Part shown: in pieces, positions 1 through 11,197 of the stretch | How the letters are laid out: every line of letters begins with the position of its first letter | Numbering within the stretch: the stretch's first letter is position 1 | Source of the DNA: Limnoperna fortunei | Lineage: Eukaryota; Mollusca; Bivalvia; Mytilida; Modiolidae | Length of the DNA stretch: 64,000 bases | Direction: 5' to 3' | Assembly (NCBI GenBank): GCA_944474755.1 | Contig: OX104122.1 | Coordinates: forward strand, 22,221,714 to 22,285,713 | Notes under the pieces: generated by a model | What the model saw: the letters and a program-made list of their open reading frames with translations, nothing else | Database searches by the model: none | Told to the model about the DNA's origin: nothing | Program-made: the position numbers and the translations under genes

Positions 1-602
1 AATTAAATTTCCAGTTATAACTGTTATTCTGAAAATGTATCAAAAATTAATGTAAAATAATAAGTGATAGGATAGTTGCTAATCTTAATATACATAACGG
101 TTTCTGTATTCTTTTGGAACGGTAATACAATTGACTTCGTTGAAAAACAATTGTTCTTTACTGAAATAAATTGTCTTTGCTTGCGTTAATGTCCGGCAGC
201 ATCAACCGTAGAAATGAAATAACACAGTATCCAGACTGAAGCGTGTTACAGCCAGTGTGGCATTAAAATAGAAAACTCTGGATATGAAAATACGAAGGTA
301 ATAACAGTACGGGCTACGGAAAGCGAACAATACCTTCAAGAAGATCCATGTTCAACAACGTTTTTGTTGTTTTACAACTAATATAATTACGAGTTATCAA
401 CGCATATTGCAGCAAAGTTAGCAAGCGACAACTAATTAGGAGGAGACGTCCAATAAAAATGACATACCAACGGCAAAAATCTGACAAACTTTGTCATGTC
501 CGTTTAGTTTTGAAGAAAGAAACACCAAAACGACAACCCTTATTTATTATTCAATTCTTAATAGTAATATATTACATTTTTCATGCTTGTTTATTTGAAA
601 AG
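1..602. other. non-coding flank, no gene seen
   Basis: AT-rich sequence. No reading frame with recognisable protein character and no RNA gene seen on either strand. Confidence 0.6.
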
Positions 603-680
603 GGTTTTACGTCACTTCCGTAATTATTCTGCTATGTCACAGAGTCCAGTTTTTTTTTAAGAGGAAACCGAGGTAAACAG
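603..680 (-). repeat. degenerate SINE body fragment
   Basis: On the minus strand this resembles the body of the SINE at 883-1143: the reversed 'TTTTACGTCACTT', 'GAGTCCAGTTTTT' and 'GAGGAAACCGAGGTA' blocks match in order. The tRNA-like head is missing. Old, mutated copy; assignment is by eye. Confidence 0.35.
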
Positions 681-860
681 TGAGAACTCTCAACCTTCTG
701 CAGGAATACACGCTACGATTATGAATAAAATACGGGGTCGTATGTTTTAAATCTTCAAAATAATATTTTAGATTTCTCTTGAAAATTCAAGCTAATATAT
801 AGAATATTGGTCTAATACTTTGTAAGTCACATAAAATTAAAATAACAAGAATATCTCAAT

Positions 861-878
861 ACAAATCTTACAGCCACA
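861..878. repeat. SINE target-site duplication, left copy
   Basis: Matches 1144-1161 at 17 of 18 positions (G to A at the thirteenth base). Confidence 0.8.
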
Positions 879-882
879 TAAA

Positions 883-1143
883 GGGACCTCGGTGGCCGAG
901 TGGTTAACATAGTTTGTCTACTATTGATCACGTGGTCTGTAGATACTGATATTTCGGGTTCGAGTCTCACTGCAGGCACGGTGCACTCGACTCCAAACGT
1001 AACTGACAAGGATTGACAGTTTTCCGACCAAAGGTTGGCGGTTTTCTCCGGGTACTCCAGCTTCCTACTCCAATAAAAACTGGAACATATGATATTGCTG
1101 AAAACTTGCTGAAAGTTGCGTTATACACCATTCAAACAAACAA
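883..1143 (+). mobile_element. tRNA-derived SINE, full length, with target-site duplication
   Basis: The head is tRNA-like, with an A-box-like block GGTGGCCGAGTGGTT (891-905) and a B box GGGTTCGAGTC (956-966), the internal RNA polymerase III promoter. The head most resembles a tRNA-Ser/Leu type. A body with 'TTTTCTCCGGGTACTCC' and 'GAAAGTTGCGTTATAC' follows and ends in an AAAC-rich tail. Direct repeats of 18 bp with one mismatch flank it (861-878 and 1144-1161), as expected from LINE-driven target-primed insertion. The reading frames on both strands through here are shadows. Three other copies or fragments of the same family lie in the flank. The family resembles molluscan SINEs; the exact family name cannot be assigned without a library. 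Confidence 0.85.
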
Positions 1144-1161
1144 ACAAATCTTACAACCACA
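1144..1161. repeat. SINE target-site duplication, right copy
   Basis: Partner of 861-878. Confidence 0.8.
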
Positions 1162-2610
1162 GTGTACTTGGTATCGTGCGCATTTTGGATGTTGGTCATT
1201 CCCCGTCGGATTAACCCGTAACGATTTAAAAAGCCTTGCCCTTTATAATGAGCAACATTTTAAAAATCAATGTTCCAGAGAGCTTGATTTTGTATTAAAT
1301 GTCCCCAATTGTGTGACGACCTTCCGGGTTTTCATGTAAATAACAAGCCCACCCAACGTGATGGCCTGATGCACACAGACATATAAATGCATTTAAAATA
1401 CATAAGCCATCTTGCACATATCATTTACACTTCTAAGTGCGTTTAAAGCGCAAAATTATGTGACCTTAGATCTTCCATTCATTATATTATTATGTCTTAG
1501 CTCTCTACGTTGTTTATATTCTGTGTAGCAAATTTTTCACGTGTAGTTTATCGATTTCAAATGTGTTAAAAATTTAGAGTTCTATTGTTTTAATCGCTTT
1601 TTTCTATAAATGAAAAGTGTTTACCGTAAATCAACATATCTAGTAATTTGAAGTCTAAAGTACAAATCGACAAACTCAAATTTTGGAAGATACCGACCAA
1701 TTTTTTAATTAATTTTTTTTTTTTTATTGTTTTTATAAGTTTTTTTTACAAATATACCCATTTAAACGTCGCCTATTTAGTATACACAAAAATAATAGGA
1801 TTATTTATTTTTTATAATTGTTCAACGTAAAACTTTTGCGCTTATTAGACTCACTGCAACATTTTATTGACCGCAATAAACTTTTAACACCTCCAGTGTG
1901 TTTTTGCAAATTCCTAGGAAGCTATTAAAAGATATTAAACAAATAAAATCTGTTTTTCTAAAATATTCAAAATTTTCTTACCTGTAAAATGCAAGCTGTG
2001 ATTTTCATCATTTATTACCGACAATTGAAAGTAAAAAAAGCGGACACTAATCATGTTTTTCTGAGTCAGACGAATTGATATATTAATCCAATGTCTGCTA
2101 AGGTAAAGAAGTTTTATTTCATCGCTTATGTCATTTTGTTTGCAAGGCACTGGCGTTAAGGAAGCCGATTTGGTCAAGCCGTTGCTTTTAATAGAACTGT
2201 CTAGACGATATCGTAATATCGTGGGCAGCTAAAGGACATTTAATTGGAAAGATCTCTTAAGTCTTGATGTCTATGTTCAGATGTATGTAAATATATAATA
2301 TGAAGTGTTTTGTTCTGCTATGGTCAGACTGTAAATAGTGGTCACAGCGTTGTCACGATTGGTCAATTAAATCATAATAAATTAGGCCGGGATTGCTGGT
2401 AAAATGAATACGATGATTGATTATACATGACCAGGAAAAGAGATCCGGGAGAGGTTTAATGGTCTGCAATGTACAGCCATTATTTTAATTACAATACGTA
2501 AATACAAGACAACTATGGTCATCTGATCACGTGTTAGAGCCGCAAACTTGAATCAAATAAATACTCCTTTAAAACAGGCGTATAGATAAATGCATATAGG
2601 TCATGTAAGT
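1162..2610. other. non-coding stretch, no gene seen
   Basis: AT-rich with several T runs (for example near 1708-1723). Short frames on both strands are low-complexity and show no domain. Confidence 0.6.
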
Positions 2611-2918
2611 GAAAGTGAAAGTTACAAAACCCTTGCATAATAAAACGAAACTGTTTATTTGAATACTTCAAAAATGTAACGGGGATAAGGAAGTCAAAAT
2701 ATTCTTTAATAAAAACGCTGATAGCAAATATGTTAGTTATGACTCGACTTTAACTAGTAAAGTACGCCAGTTATGATGAGGTATATACTAGATTTTCTTG
2801 AAGTGAAAGTTACAAACCTTTGTAAAATAAAACGAAACCGTTTATTTGAATGCTTCAACAATGTAACGGGGATAAGAAAGTCAAAATATTCTTTAATAAA
2901 AACGCTGATAGCAAATGT
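2611..2918. repeat. imperfect direct duplication, about 120 bp, offset 188 bp
   Basis: The block 2611-2731 recurs at 2799-2918 with a few substitutions. Both share GTAACGGGGATAAG and a following block that runs through CAAAATATTCTTTAATAAAA and GCTGATAGCAAAT. The intervening segment is unrelated. No coding function is apparent. Confidence 0.8.
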
Positions 2919-2925
2919 ACGGAAG

Positions 2926-3185
2926 CCTTGGAGGGCCATTTTGACTTTTAACTTACTAATTCTGACTTTTTTGTTTTGAGTTTTGACTATTGACTTATGA
3001 TACAAGCCAACTGGGGACATTTTCACTTTTAACTTTTGACTTTCAACCTTTTGACTATTGACTTTTGCCTTTTGACTTTTGACTTCAGACTTTTTACGTA
3101 AGCCGTGAAGGGACATTTTTGTCTTTCAAATGTCTTTCAACTTCTTACAATTGACTTTTTACTTTTCAACTTATGACTTTCAAGG
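2926..3185. repeat. degenerate TTGACTTT minisatellite
   Basis: Many irregular copies of a short TTTTGACTT / CTTTTAACTT motif. A longer period is visible as three 'GCC...GGGACATTTT'-like blocks beginning near 2926, 3006 and 3102. On the minus strand the repeat translates as a Lys/Gln/Ser-rich peptide, which is a by-product of the repeat rather than a gene. Confidence 0.75.
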
Positions 3186-4412
3186 CGGGAAACAATGTTC
3201 AAAGACAATCTCACCTTAGTTAGATTTACTAAAACCTTTTTATTATAAAAAAGTGACAAAAATATCTTCAGGAAAAGAGCAAATTCCACAACCTCCTTTG
3301 TATTTTTGTATGAGTTAATCAATTTTATACAGAAAATTTACTTCTTTATGCTATTGTATACGTCTATAAACCAATCGTAATATGAAATTTCAATAATCGC
3401 ATTATTTCTGTAACACACTTCATTCTGACTTTTTATTTTGTGTAACGTGCTCGGTGTTAAAAGTCAACAAATTGGATTTCTGGAGAAAGAGACAGTTGTT
3501 TTTTTACAAAAGTCAATAAATCGCATCGGACAGCGAGACATAGATTTACTATTGATATAATGGAAAATTTTCAACCAAAAAAAAATAAATAATAATAAAT
3601 AAAAAATCCCAAGAGTTACCGTGTAACTTAATAACCCTCCTCCAGCAGTCTTAATTCAATGTTCAATTTTTATTAATGTATCATAATTTAACATTATAAA
3701 TATATGTTTGTGTTTGTCTTTATTTGAGTATACATTACCAAACAATTTCATCTGTTAAATATAATAGATAAAAAGAAAAGTATCGGAAGATTACAATTAC
3801 TTTGCTATAACATACAATATCAGACAGACACTGTCTCATTATCATTCGTGTTTTGTTTATAAGATATATGTTAACAAAAATCAATTGGATTACTCTTGGA
3901 TCTTCCCTTCAATTCGAAAACTCGAAACAAGCTGCAATGTCTATACGGAGTAAAAAATCAGTATAAATAAAAACGTATCGTGCACTATGAGCGCTATAGG
4001 CGCAAGGTACTTCTTATCACCCGCAACAATCATTATGGGAACAAATTTATAAAGATTAAGCAATTTTGAGTTGAAACAAATGCCTACAATTTTACGACAA
4101 TCGCCATGTTACCCTGGAAAATGTTAAAATAAAAAAAAAGCAAAGTAAGATTACTTCTATGGCAACAAATACTATAAACAAATTTGAAGAGATCGGTAAA
4201 AGTATAAATGTGAAAATCGTTAATGCGTTAACAGATGAAGACTATCGTAATTGTCTTCTTTTGATCCTTTAGCCAAAAAAGATTTAACAAAGAAAAAATG
4301 CAACGTCGGAATTTCAACAGTGTTCAGATCTTACTTCTATAAAGAAAAAGCGCTCCATAAAATTTTAACTACACTGTTGTCCTAATCATAACAACAAATA
4401 ATAATTAAGTTA
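3186..4412. other. non-coding stretch, no gene seen
   Basis: AT-rich single-copy-looking DNA with A runs near 3578-3606. Nothing recognisable. Confidence 0.6.
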
Positions 4413-4632
4413 TGTTTTGTTTGTTTGTTTTATATAGTGCTTTAACGCCACTGTCAGCAATGTTTTAAAGCTATATCGCGGCGTCCAGTTTTTATTGGGG
4501 AGAAAACCGGAGTTATTACGATTAGAGTCGAGCAGACCCTGCCCACTGTGAGACTTGAACCCGCAAGCTCAATATTGACAGGCACGTGATCAATAGTAGA
4601 TGACTAACAAACTTACAACTCGGTCACAAAGT
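4413..4632 (-). mobile_element. tRNA-derived SINE, minus strand
   Basis: Reverse-complement copy of the family at 883-1143. The AAAC-tail appears as TTTG repeats at 4413-4430. The body is at about 4436-4520 ('TTTAACGCCACTGTCAGCAA', 'GGCGTCCAGTTTTTATTGG'). The tRNA-like head with an inverted B box lies near 4548-4564. No clear target-site duplication was found. Confidence 0.75.
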
Positions 4633-5360
4633 TTCATATTATCTTCAGGTAAATATTGTAAAATTTTTCTTACTTATCAAGTATTGACCCTAGTATTTGG
4701 AATTGAAGTACAATTAAAAAAATAAATAAGAAAAACTGTAAAGAAATCGACCAAGCAGCAAGAGCCGAAAGGCAATGGACGATTAAAAATTCAGACTTTG
4801 ACAAAATTATTCAACACGAAATAGACAATGAGTAACCCGACCCCAATAAAAACAAGGTGTTCTCAAGTGCTCAGGAAATGTAAGCAGTGCCAGCCTCTAA
4901 TTATACACTTTTCGAGTTACTCATTGTCAAGTCCAGGATAGAGTCGAAAGACTATCTATGACTCAGGGATAATATCCGATCGTATTTGAGAGATGGATTT
5001 CCTTTTACGATTACTTAGAACTTCTAGGATTTCTGAACGTATAACAACAACATTCATCCAGGTATAACAAACCTTTGTTTGAGTAGCTTAGTAGTCAACA
5101 GCAGTGACCGATCTAGAAAATCAGAATACCGATCGAAGGATCTCATAGCATAACGTATAGGTTCTGAAATGTAAGTCAGACCATAACATTTAAAAAAAAT
5201 ATTAACCTCAGTGATAAATGAAGGATTTATTAAATAAAGCATTGTCTTATATTTTTAATGTTAATCAGTCAACAATTCCACATGCGATCATATACTTTCA
5301 TAATATGTATTGTTTGAATTACGTTTTGTTGTGACAGAGCTTAATTATCATTTTTGTAAG
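4633..5360. other. non-coding stretch, no gene seen
   Basis: No supported gene, RNA or repeat family recognised. Confidence 0.6.
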
Positions 5361-5617
5361 GGGCCTCGGTGGCCGAGTGGTCAAGGTAGTTCGTCTACTA
5401 CTAATCACGTGGTCTGTCAACAGTGAGATTGTGGATTCGAGTGTCACTGCGGCCAGGGTACACTCGATTCCAATCTTAATTAATAAAGATTGTCAGTTTT
5501 CCTACCGAAGATCGGGAGTTTTCTCCGGGTACACCGGCTTCCTCCCCCAATAACAACTGGACGCCATGATAAAGCTGTAAAATTGCTGAAAGTGGCGTTA
5601 AACATCATTCAAATAAT
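5361..5617 (+). mobile_element. tRNA-derived SINE, full length
   Basis: Same family as 883-1143 but closer to a consensus: head with GGTGGCCGAGTGGTCAAGG, a slightly mutated B box (GGATTCGAGTGTC), then the CTCCGGGTACACCGGCTTCC block and AGTGGCGTTAAACATCATTC at the 3' end. The flanks 'TTATCATTTTTGTAA' (left) and 'AATCATTTTTTTTGTAA' (right) look like a target-site duplication altered in its T run. Confidence 0.85.
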
Positions 5618-7478
5618 CATTTTTTTTGTAATAATGATTAAGACAACAGTGGTGTTTTTTCTAGACTTTGTAGACTTTGTACAAAGAGTTTCCTAGATAC
5701 AATAAGTTGCTGTGCCAATATTTGTTCTTGGCGAGCTACAAAGAAGTCACACCTACTCAATCTCAGATGCATTCGCATTTGAAATAGACATACAAGGCCA
5801 AATTCTTCCCCTATCCGGGTTTAATTCGACGACCCTTAAAGAACTGGCTCTAAAATTAACACATCATTTTATTTAAAAAATCGAACAAAATAATCTGTCT
5901 GGCTATAATCTTATAACCGCGTCTCCGGAGATTGACAAAAAATGCAAAACGGGAAGAAATAAGAAGCTACCACGCTAAGTAATTTTTTTTACAACTTATC
6001 ATACAAATGAAGGCTTTAACAAAATACCGAACACCGATGAAACTGTCAAAAAAACAATTGACAAATCACCGAAAAACCGAAAAACTCCAGAACCAACAAC
6101 CAACATAAAGCAACTACAGCAATGGTTTTGACAGGCATTTCAAACGATATGGTGGGTTAAACCAGGTTTTATGGCATGCCAAACCTCGCGCTTCCATTAC
6201 TGTAGAATGTGAGTTGGTTAGTTTATTCAAATAGTAGATGGGTATCATATACCACTATTAAAAAAGATGTATCAAACAATCATCACTGTACGCTAAATTC
6301 AAAAATTAGAATAACTATCTGCAAATTTATAAAATGAAGTATCTATAAAGGCTGCAACCTACGTGATATGTGTATAAAATATGCTGTGCACAAAGTAAAA
6401 ACCTAACTTTATTTACGTTGTTATTCGACAAATGTAACAAGGAACTTTCAAAGTATTTTGCAAATTTTTCACGTCAATGGAAATAATCAAACACAAAGTC
6501 CATGTCGCTTTAGGAATTTACAGCTTTTTTGTTCTATCTTTATTTTTTTCTCATGCACCTCTTTACAGAGGTATAGAAATACAAACAAAAATAAATGTAC
6601 AGTATATCAAAAACAATGTACATTTAGAAAAATACAACATATTTTTAAACAATATAATAGGAAAATATATGATTAACCTGGAGGACACACCCTCTTTATT
6701 ACAATTCTAATAAATTTACACAGTTTACTTAACACCGGGACAGATTCTGATGACAACAGATCATTGTATTTCAAGATATTAGGATGGTTTCTGTATTTTG
6801 ATGCAATATACAACTTCCTTTCATTAGTGAAACTGGAACATTCAAACAGATAATGAAATTCGTCAACTATTTCCCTTCCCGAGAATAAAGGACAAAGTCT
6901 ATTAAAAATGTTAATTTCATGAAAAAGTTAGGCTTCTACAGAAAATGGTACCGCATTTACTACATTTACCTGCATGCAACTTTTCCAGCCGTGCATTCAG
7001 CACTTTGATTTGATAGTATAACATGATTACCTAGTAACTTCTTCAGGAACGATGCAATATGCAACATAATTATTCAACTGTTTTCCATTCTTAAATCACC
7101 AGTAACCGTCTATACTTTTCTGACGACAATCCTATATATCATGAAATATTTAATTTTTCTGGTAATTAAGAGATCATGTTTGTCTATAGCTTCTCCCTAG
7201 ATATATCTATCTTTGGATTTAAATCTGTTTTATTTGTCTATGTCTGTAGTTACACTTAATACAGAAATCAATATATATTACTGAATTTAGTTACCTAACG
7301 GAACTCGTTCAGTTATATTTGACATCTTGTATTCCTCTCCCTTTTCCATCCTAAGAAAAAAACATAAATACATACCGGAAACAAAACAAGAAAATAAAAC
7401 ATCAACAACAAAAAACAAATTAAAATAAACCCACTAAATTAACATAAAAAAAACAAACAAAACAAAAAAGTTTAAAGG
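5618..7478. other. non-coding stretch, no gene seen
   Basis: AT-rich. Two overlapping frames near 6458-6710 are low-complexity with no family resemblance. An A-rich run is at about 7353-7470. Confidence 0.6.
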
Positions 7479-7498
7479 ACACACACACACACACACAC
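7479..7498. repeat. (AC)10 microsatellite
   Basis: Ten uninterrupted AC dinucleotides. Confidence 0.95.
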
Positions 7499-7510
7499 GG
7501 AGTAAATTTT

Positions 7511-7916
7511 TGGCCGGATTTCACGGTGTGAAAAACCGGGTATTAAAATGGTGAATGTTTGGGCGGGCGGCGTGCGGGAGGGGAAAAAATTTTCGTAACA
7601 GTTTTCTAAGCAACTACTTATCACAGCCTCTTGATATAAGGTATGTATCATCAGCATGGGGTCCCATACCATGGGATTTAATTTCAGTTCTATCGCTCAC
7701 CTACTTTCTGTTAACCGACTTAGTTAATTTTTAACATTAATGTTCAAAGGTAGAAAATTTTTGTAACAGTTTTCTCAGCAACTACTAATCAAATTTTCTT
7801 GAAATTTGATATGCAGCATCAGCATGGCCTCCCATAACATGGGATTTGATTTCAGGTCTGTCGCTCACTCTACTTCCTGTTAACCGACTTAGTTAATTTT
7901 TAACGAAATCCGGCCA
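7511..7916. repeat. repeat with 12-bp inverted ends and an internal tandem duplication
   Basis: TGGCCGGATTTC at 7511-7522 is the exact reverse complement of 7905-7916. Between them a block of about 150 bp occurs twice (about 7584-7735 and 7752-7904, offset 168), sharing GTAACAGTTTTCT, CATCAGCATGG, CCCATA-CATGGGATTT and TTAACCGACTTAGTTAATTT. The inner CCCATACCATGGGA is itself nearly palindromic. It could be a short non-autonomous element or a piece of a longer repeat; no coding capacity. Confidence 0.65.
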
Positions 7917-9718
7917 TTTCTGTCTTTGATAGATTTTTATGTAATAGTTTCTTAACGTATTGCTAGCAGTATTAAAGGGTTGGTTGATTGATTGATTGTT
8001 GTTTTATTGAACGTAAACCAACAATCAATATTTCCGTGAATATTAAAGGAAATAACAAGACACATTATTAATGTTAAGGAGATGAGAACCTGACAAAAAA
8101 ATAATTTGAGTAATGAAAAAGTGGTATCTACTCATAAGGACAATATTCCGTAGAGGAAAAATAAAATAAAATTGGCATGTTCATGACATGCCTCTGCTGA
8201 TATTTTCCTAGCAATTAGGGGGGGGGAGGAAGACAGCGGCAATCGTCGTAGCAGTTCGATTTTGCAGGTGAAAAACCCGGATATAGCAATCAAGCCGGCG
8301 TAGTTATTCGTGGCCTGCCACTTTTAAAGAACGATCTTGTGATCGATTACGTAACCTGTAAAACCTCAACCAAAGGCGTGAAATCGAAGCCTGCGGACAT
8401 GAATATTCACAAGCAACCTCACTTTGTGATTTACAGAGTGATGTTTAATCGTGGCATGCCAGCATTTATTGGTACCAGTTCAAATTACTTGATGCATATC
8501 TGGGTTTTAAACACGATAGTGTAACTCTTTATTTAACCACACTTTGCACGCAAGACATTATAAGTTCAGTTTGTCTGGTGTCTGTTCTATGCAATTACCA
8601 TAACCATCATTGCATGAATTACTATGTGTTTCTACGAGCATTACATAAAAACAACAAAAAAATGGTTTTTTTGCAGTGTGCATATTCATGACAAACACAA
8701 ATTAACAAAATAAAGCAGTTGTGAAAATGGAATTGAATAACAATTTTGGTAAATTCACATTTCAAAGCAAATACTTCTTGCATAGGGGAGGTAACTCGTA
8801 TATTTAAAAACACAAAGCGAACAACTATAACAAATAATTACCGCTGATTTTGGCTTTTTGCTTCTATGCCCAGTTATATTAATAATCAATAAATTGCGGT
8901 GTAAATAATAGATAAATTATTACAATTTTTCGTGCGCAACAATCTAATAAGTCAATTTTGCCTTTTTACTGCTATTCAATTGCAGACGTAAAATAGTTCT
9001 ATAAATCCAAGTAACATAATTTTTTTTTAAAGTTGTGTACAAACGAATGTTCTTGTCGATGCTCAGTTTAGAACATTAACGATGAAAATATCATTGGTGT
9101 TTTTTTCATAGACTCCATCCAAATAATACGTATACCTCGATCTAACTATCTCAAGAAATATTCGTAGATATACTTTGAATCTAGCTAAGAATCATTTTAG
9201 TACTATCTATTAACAATTACATGTCAATAACATGTTAGCTTTAACCCACAAACACGAATAAATCCATTTAAAATTTCACCGCTCGCTTGCTTTAGATTTT
9301 ACTCTGAATCCTTTGGTGCCAATGCGAAGGAAACTTGTATAGTTAAATCTTGAGTCGTAAAGTCCATTACCAAAAGTTTTTTTTCTGTTACCCATGCCCT
9401 CCAAGCTTGGGGACGATTACTACAATAGAACCGTCTTGAGATTATACATTGTACCTTCACTGAAAACAATATGTCAATGACTTTTCTTTCAACTTGCCAT
9501 ATCGACAGCTGCATATCGTCAAGTAATTAAATAAACAGTGGTTTCAGAGCTTATTTCCGAGTAGTTGTTCATAAAATATTAATTGATTTACCAAATTCTG
9601 TTAAATTTTCTAAATTTTTTTGTTATAATGTGAAGCAATCGGTATACATTTTAATGATGGAAGGAAACTTAGGGGTTTCCGAAGTTTAATTTTAAAAATA
9701 AAAAAATACAAACTAGAT
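7917..9718. other. non-coding stretch, no gene seen
   Basis: Includes a G9 run near 8218-8226 and a partial 'GATTGATTGTTGTTTTATTG' block near 7990 similar to the repeat at 9870. No gene supported. Confidence 0.55.
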
Positions 9719-9814
9719 GGCTAATTTAAAGAAAATTCATTATTTTCGATGTTAAATAAAAAAAAATCCAATGACAAATTATATTTTCAATGTAAGTGTC
9801 CTGAATCCCAATTA

Positions 9815-9880
<66 letters not shown>

Positions 9881-9971
9881 GTTTTACGTCCAGCAAGCAA
9901 TATTTCAGTATATTCAAGACGTGTGAATTCCAATTAAAATAATTTGTCATTGAATTTTCTTTAAATTTGCC
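9719..9971. repeat. imperfect inverted repeat enclosing an ATTG microsatellite
   Basis: Left arm 9719-9739 plus 9771-9782 pairs with right arm 9939-9971, with about 31 bp inserted in the left arm. The enclosed part includes the (ATTG)n tract and a TTGTTTTACGTCC block. It looks like a foldback or non-autonomous element, possibly one repeat inserted inside another. Confidence 0.6.
9815..9878. repeat. (ATTG)n microsatellite, about 16 units
   Basis: Uninterrupted ATTG/TTGA repeat. It creates a SINQ-repeat frame on the minus strand that is not a gene. Confidence 0.95.
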
Positions 9972-9988
9972 ATATAGTTAGTTTTTTT

Positions 9989-10083
9989 CATCCTCCCAAG
10001 TCAGGGGTTCTGAGTCCGCGTTCGCTCCATCATCCGTGATGATGGAGCGAACGCGGACTCAGAACCCCTGACTTGGGAGGATG
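9989..10083. repeat. perfect 46-bp palindrome with 3-nt loop
   Basis: 9989-10034 is the exact reverse complement of 10038-10083, separated only by CGT. It is markedly richer in GC than its surroundings. A transcript in either direction would fold into one long uninterrupted hairpin. It could be a foldback element, head-to-head insertion of short ends, a hairpin-RNA locus, or a foldback sequencing or assembly artefact. Confidence 0.9.
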
Positions 10084-10760
10084 GTTTTTTTATACAAGTA
10101 ATCATAATTCAGAATAAAAATTTTCTAATAGATTGAACAAAGAAGAGAATAAAAAAAACACTAAAATTATTGAATATTTACAGAACTGTCCAATCACATT
10201 TTTTATTTTTTGGCGTGGTATCAAGCAATTTGTATACATTTTAGTGATGCAAAGAAAAATGGGTGTCTGAGTTTAATTTTTGTCTATTGCGAAATAACGG
10301 GTAAAAAATACTAAAAATTGGAATTTGTCAAAATTACCTCCCTTGTTGAAAATTTCAATTTATTATTTTTGCCAATACCGAATTTGTTTCAGCACAAACT
10401 TGTATTGTTTTATAACCCTTAATAAATTCCTGCAAAAGTATATGTTAGGTCTTCCATTATCTCTTTTAATTGCATGAAAATTAAGAGTTAAGAATGAAAT
10501 TAATTACTAATACAACCTTCAAATGTGATATCTATTTTGAGATTCAGGTTTAGAAAAAAGGGGTTGGACTCCTGCATCCACTTGAGTTTTGTTTATTGGA
10601 AAATTGCTAGTCAAAAAGTACTGAAAATAATGATTGGATGACAGAATTCTATCCCTTCTAAAAAATTTATTTTTCATTATTTTGCCCAATGTACATTTTT
10701 GTAAAAAGTATGTGGAAGTCACGGCTTTCTAGCTTCCACCAGGCTGCGCCACTGATTCGA
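10084..10760. other. non-coding, weakly repeated sequence
   Basis: Segments near 10222-10378 and 10543-10705 resemble each other and the stretch at about 9630-9700 ('GTATACATTTTAGTGATG', 'GAGTTTAATTTTTGTCTATT', 'AATTTATTTTTCATTATTTTGCC'), suggesting old copies of one interspersed repeat. No gene seen. Confidence 0.4.
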
Positions 10761-10803
10761 GTTTAACGCCACTTTCAGCAATCTATACGTTCAGTTTTTT
10801 ATT
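10761..10803 (-). repeat. SINE 3'-body fragment
   Basis: 'GTTTAACGCCACTTTCAGCA' is the reverse complement of the SINE 3' end seen at 5361-5617. Only about 43 bp remain. Confidence 0.5.
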
Positions 10804-10907
10804 TGACAGAAGAAGTCGTAAAAACATGCATTTCTTCCGTAAATGGCCGATTTCTGGTACTGATGACCCAGTACAGATGAGCTCAGGCGCACACATTTGT
10901 ACTTGCT

Positions 10908-11006
10908 GCGTCATCCAATCAAAACGCCAGAAACAAGAACGTTGTTATGGAAGCATAACAACGTTCTTGTTTGACGTTCTTGTTTCCGGCGTTCTGATTG
11001 GACGTC
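10908..11006. repeat. foldback/MITE-like inverted repeat
   Basis: 'CCAATCAAAACGCCAGAAAC' on the left faces its near-exact inverse on the right (two mismatches over about 27 bp). An inner exact inverted repeat CAAGAACGTTGTTATG / CATAACAACGTTCTTG surrounds GAAG. The element is almost all stem, typical of short non-autonomous DNA elements. Confidence 0.75.
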
Positions 11007-11080
11007 AGAGACAATGGTGTCTAAAACAATGGATAGTCTATAGATATGGCGACGTGAAAGTTGTTGATTTACCTAGGAAT

Positions 11081-11197
11081 TAGGTACTTTCATGCGCTTT
11101 TGGGAAAGCCCGTGTGATCCACTCGCGAAAAGACATAAAATTTCTATCACTCGTGAAAGATCAACGGGTCTTTCCCAAAAACGTATGAAAGAACCTA
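11081..11197. repeat. MITE-like element with 33/34-bp inverted ends
   Basis: 11081-11113 pairs with 11164-11197 with a few mismatches ('TTTTGGGAAAG' against 'CTTTCCCAAAA'). The middle holds two related blocks, ACTCGCGAAA and ACTCGTGAAA. No open frame. Probable non-autonomous DNA transposon. Confidence 0.7.

Noticed and set aside
883..966. Genuine tRNA gene
   Set aside because: A and B boxes are present, but no acceptor-stem closure could be made and the sequence runs into a shared SINE body.
827..1339. Frames over the SINE at 883
   Set aside because: They cross SINE head, body and duplicated target; no protein family.
2754..3116. Lys-rich 120-codon minus-strand frame
   Set aside because: Translation of the TTGACTTT minisatellite.
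9726..9950. SINQ-repeat minus-strand frame
   Set aside because: Translation of the ATTG microsatellite.
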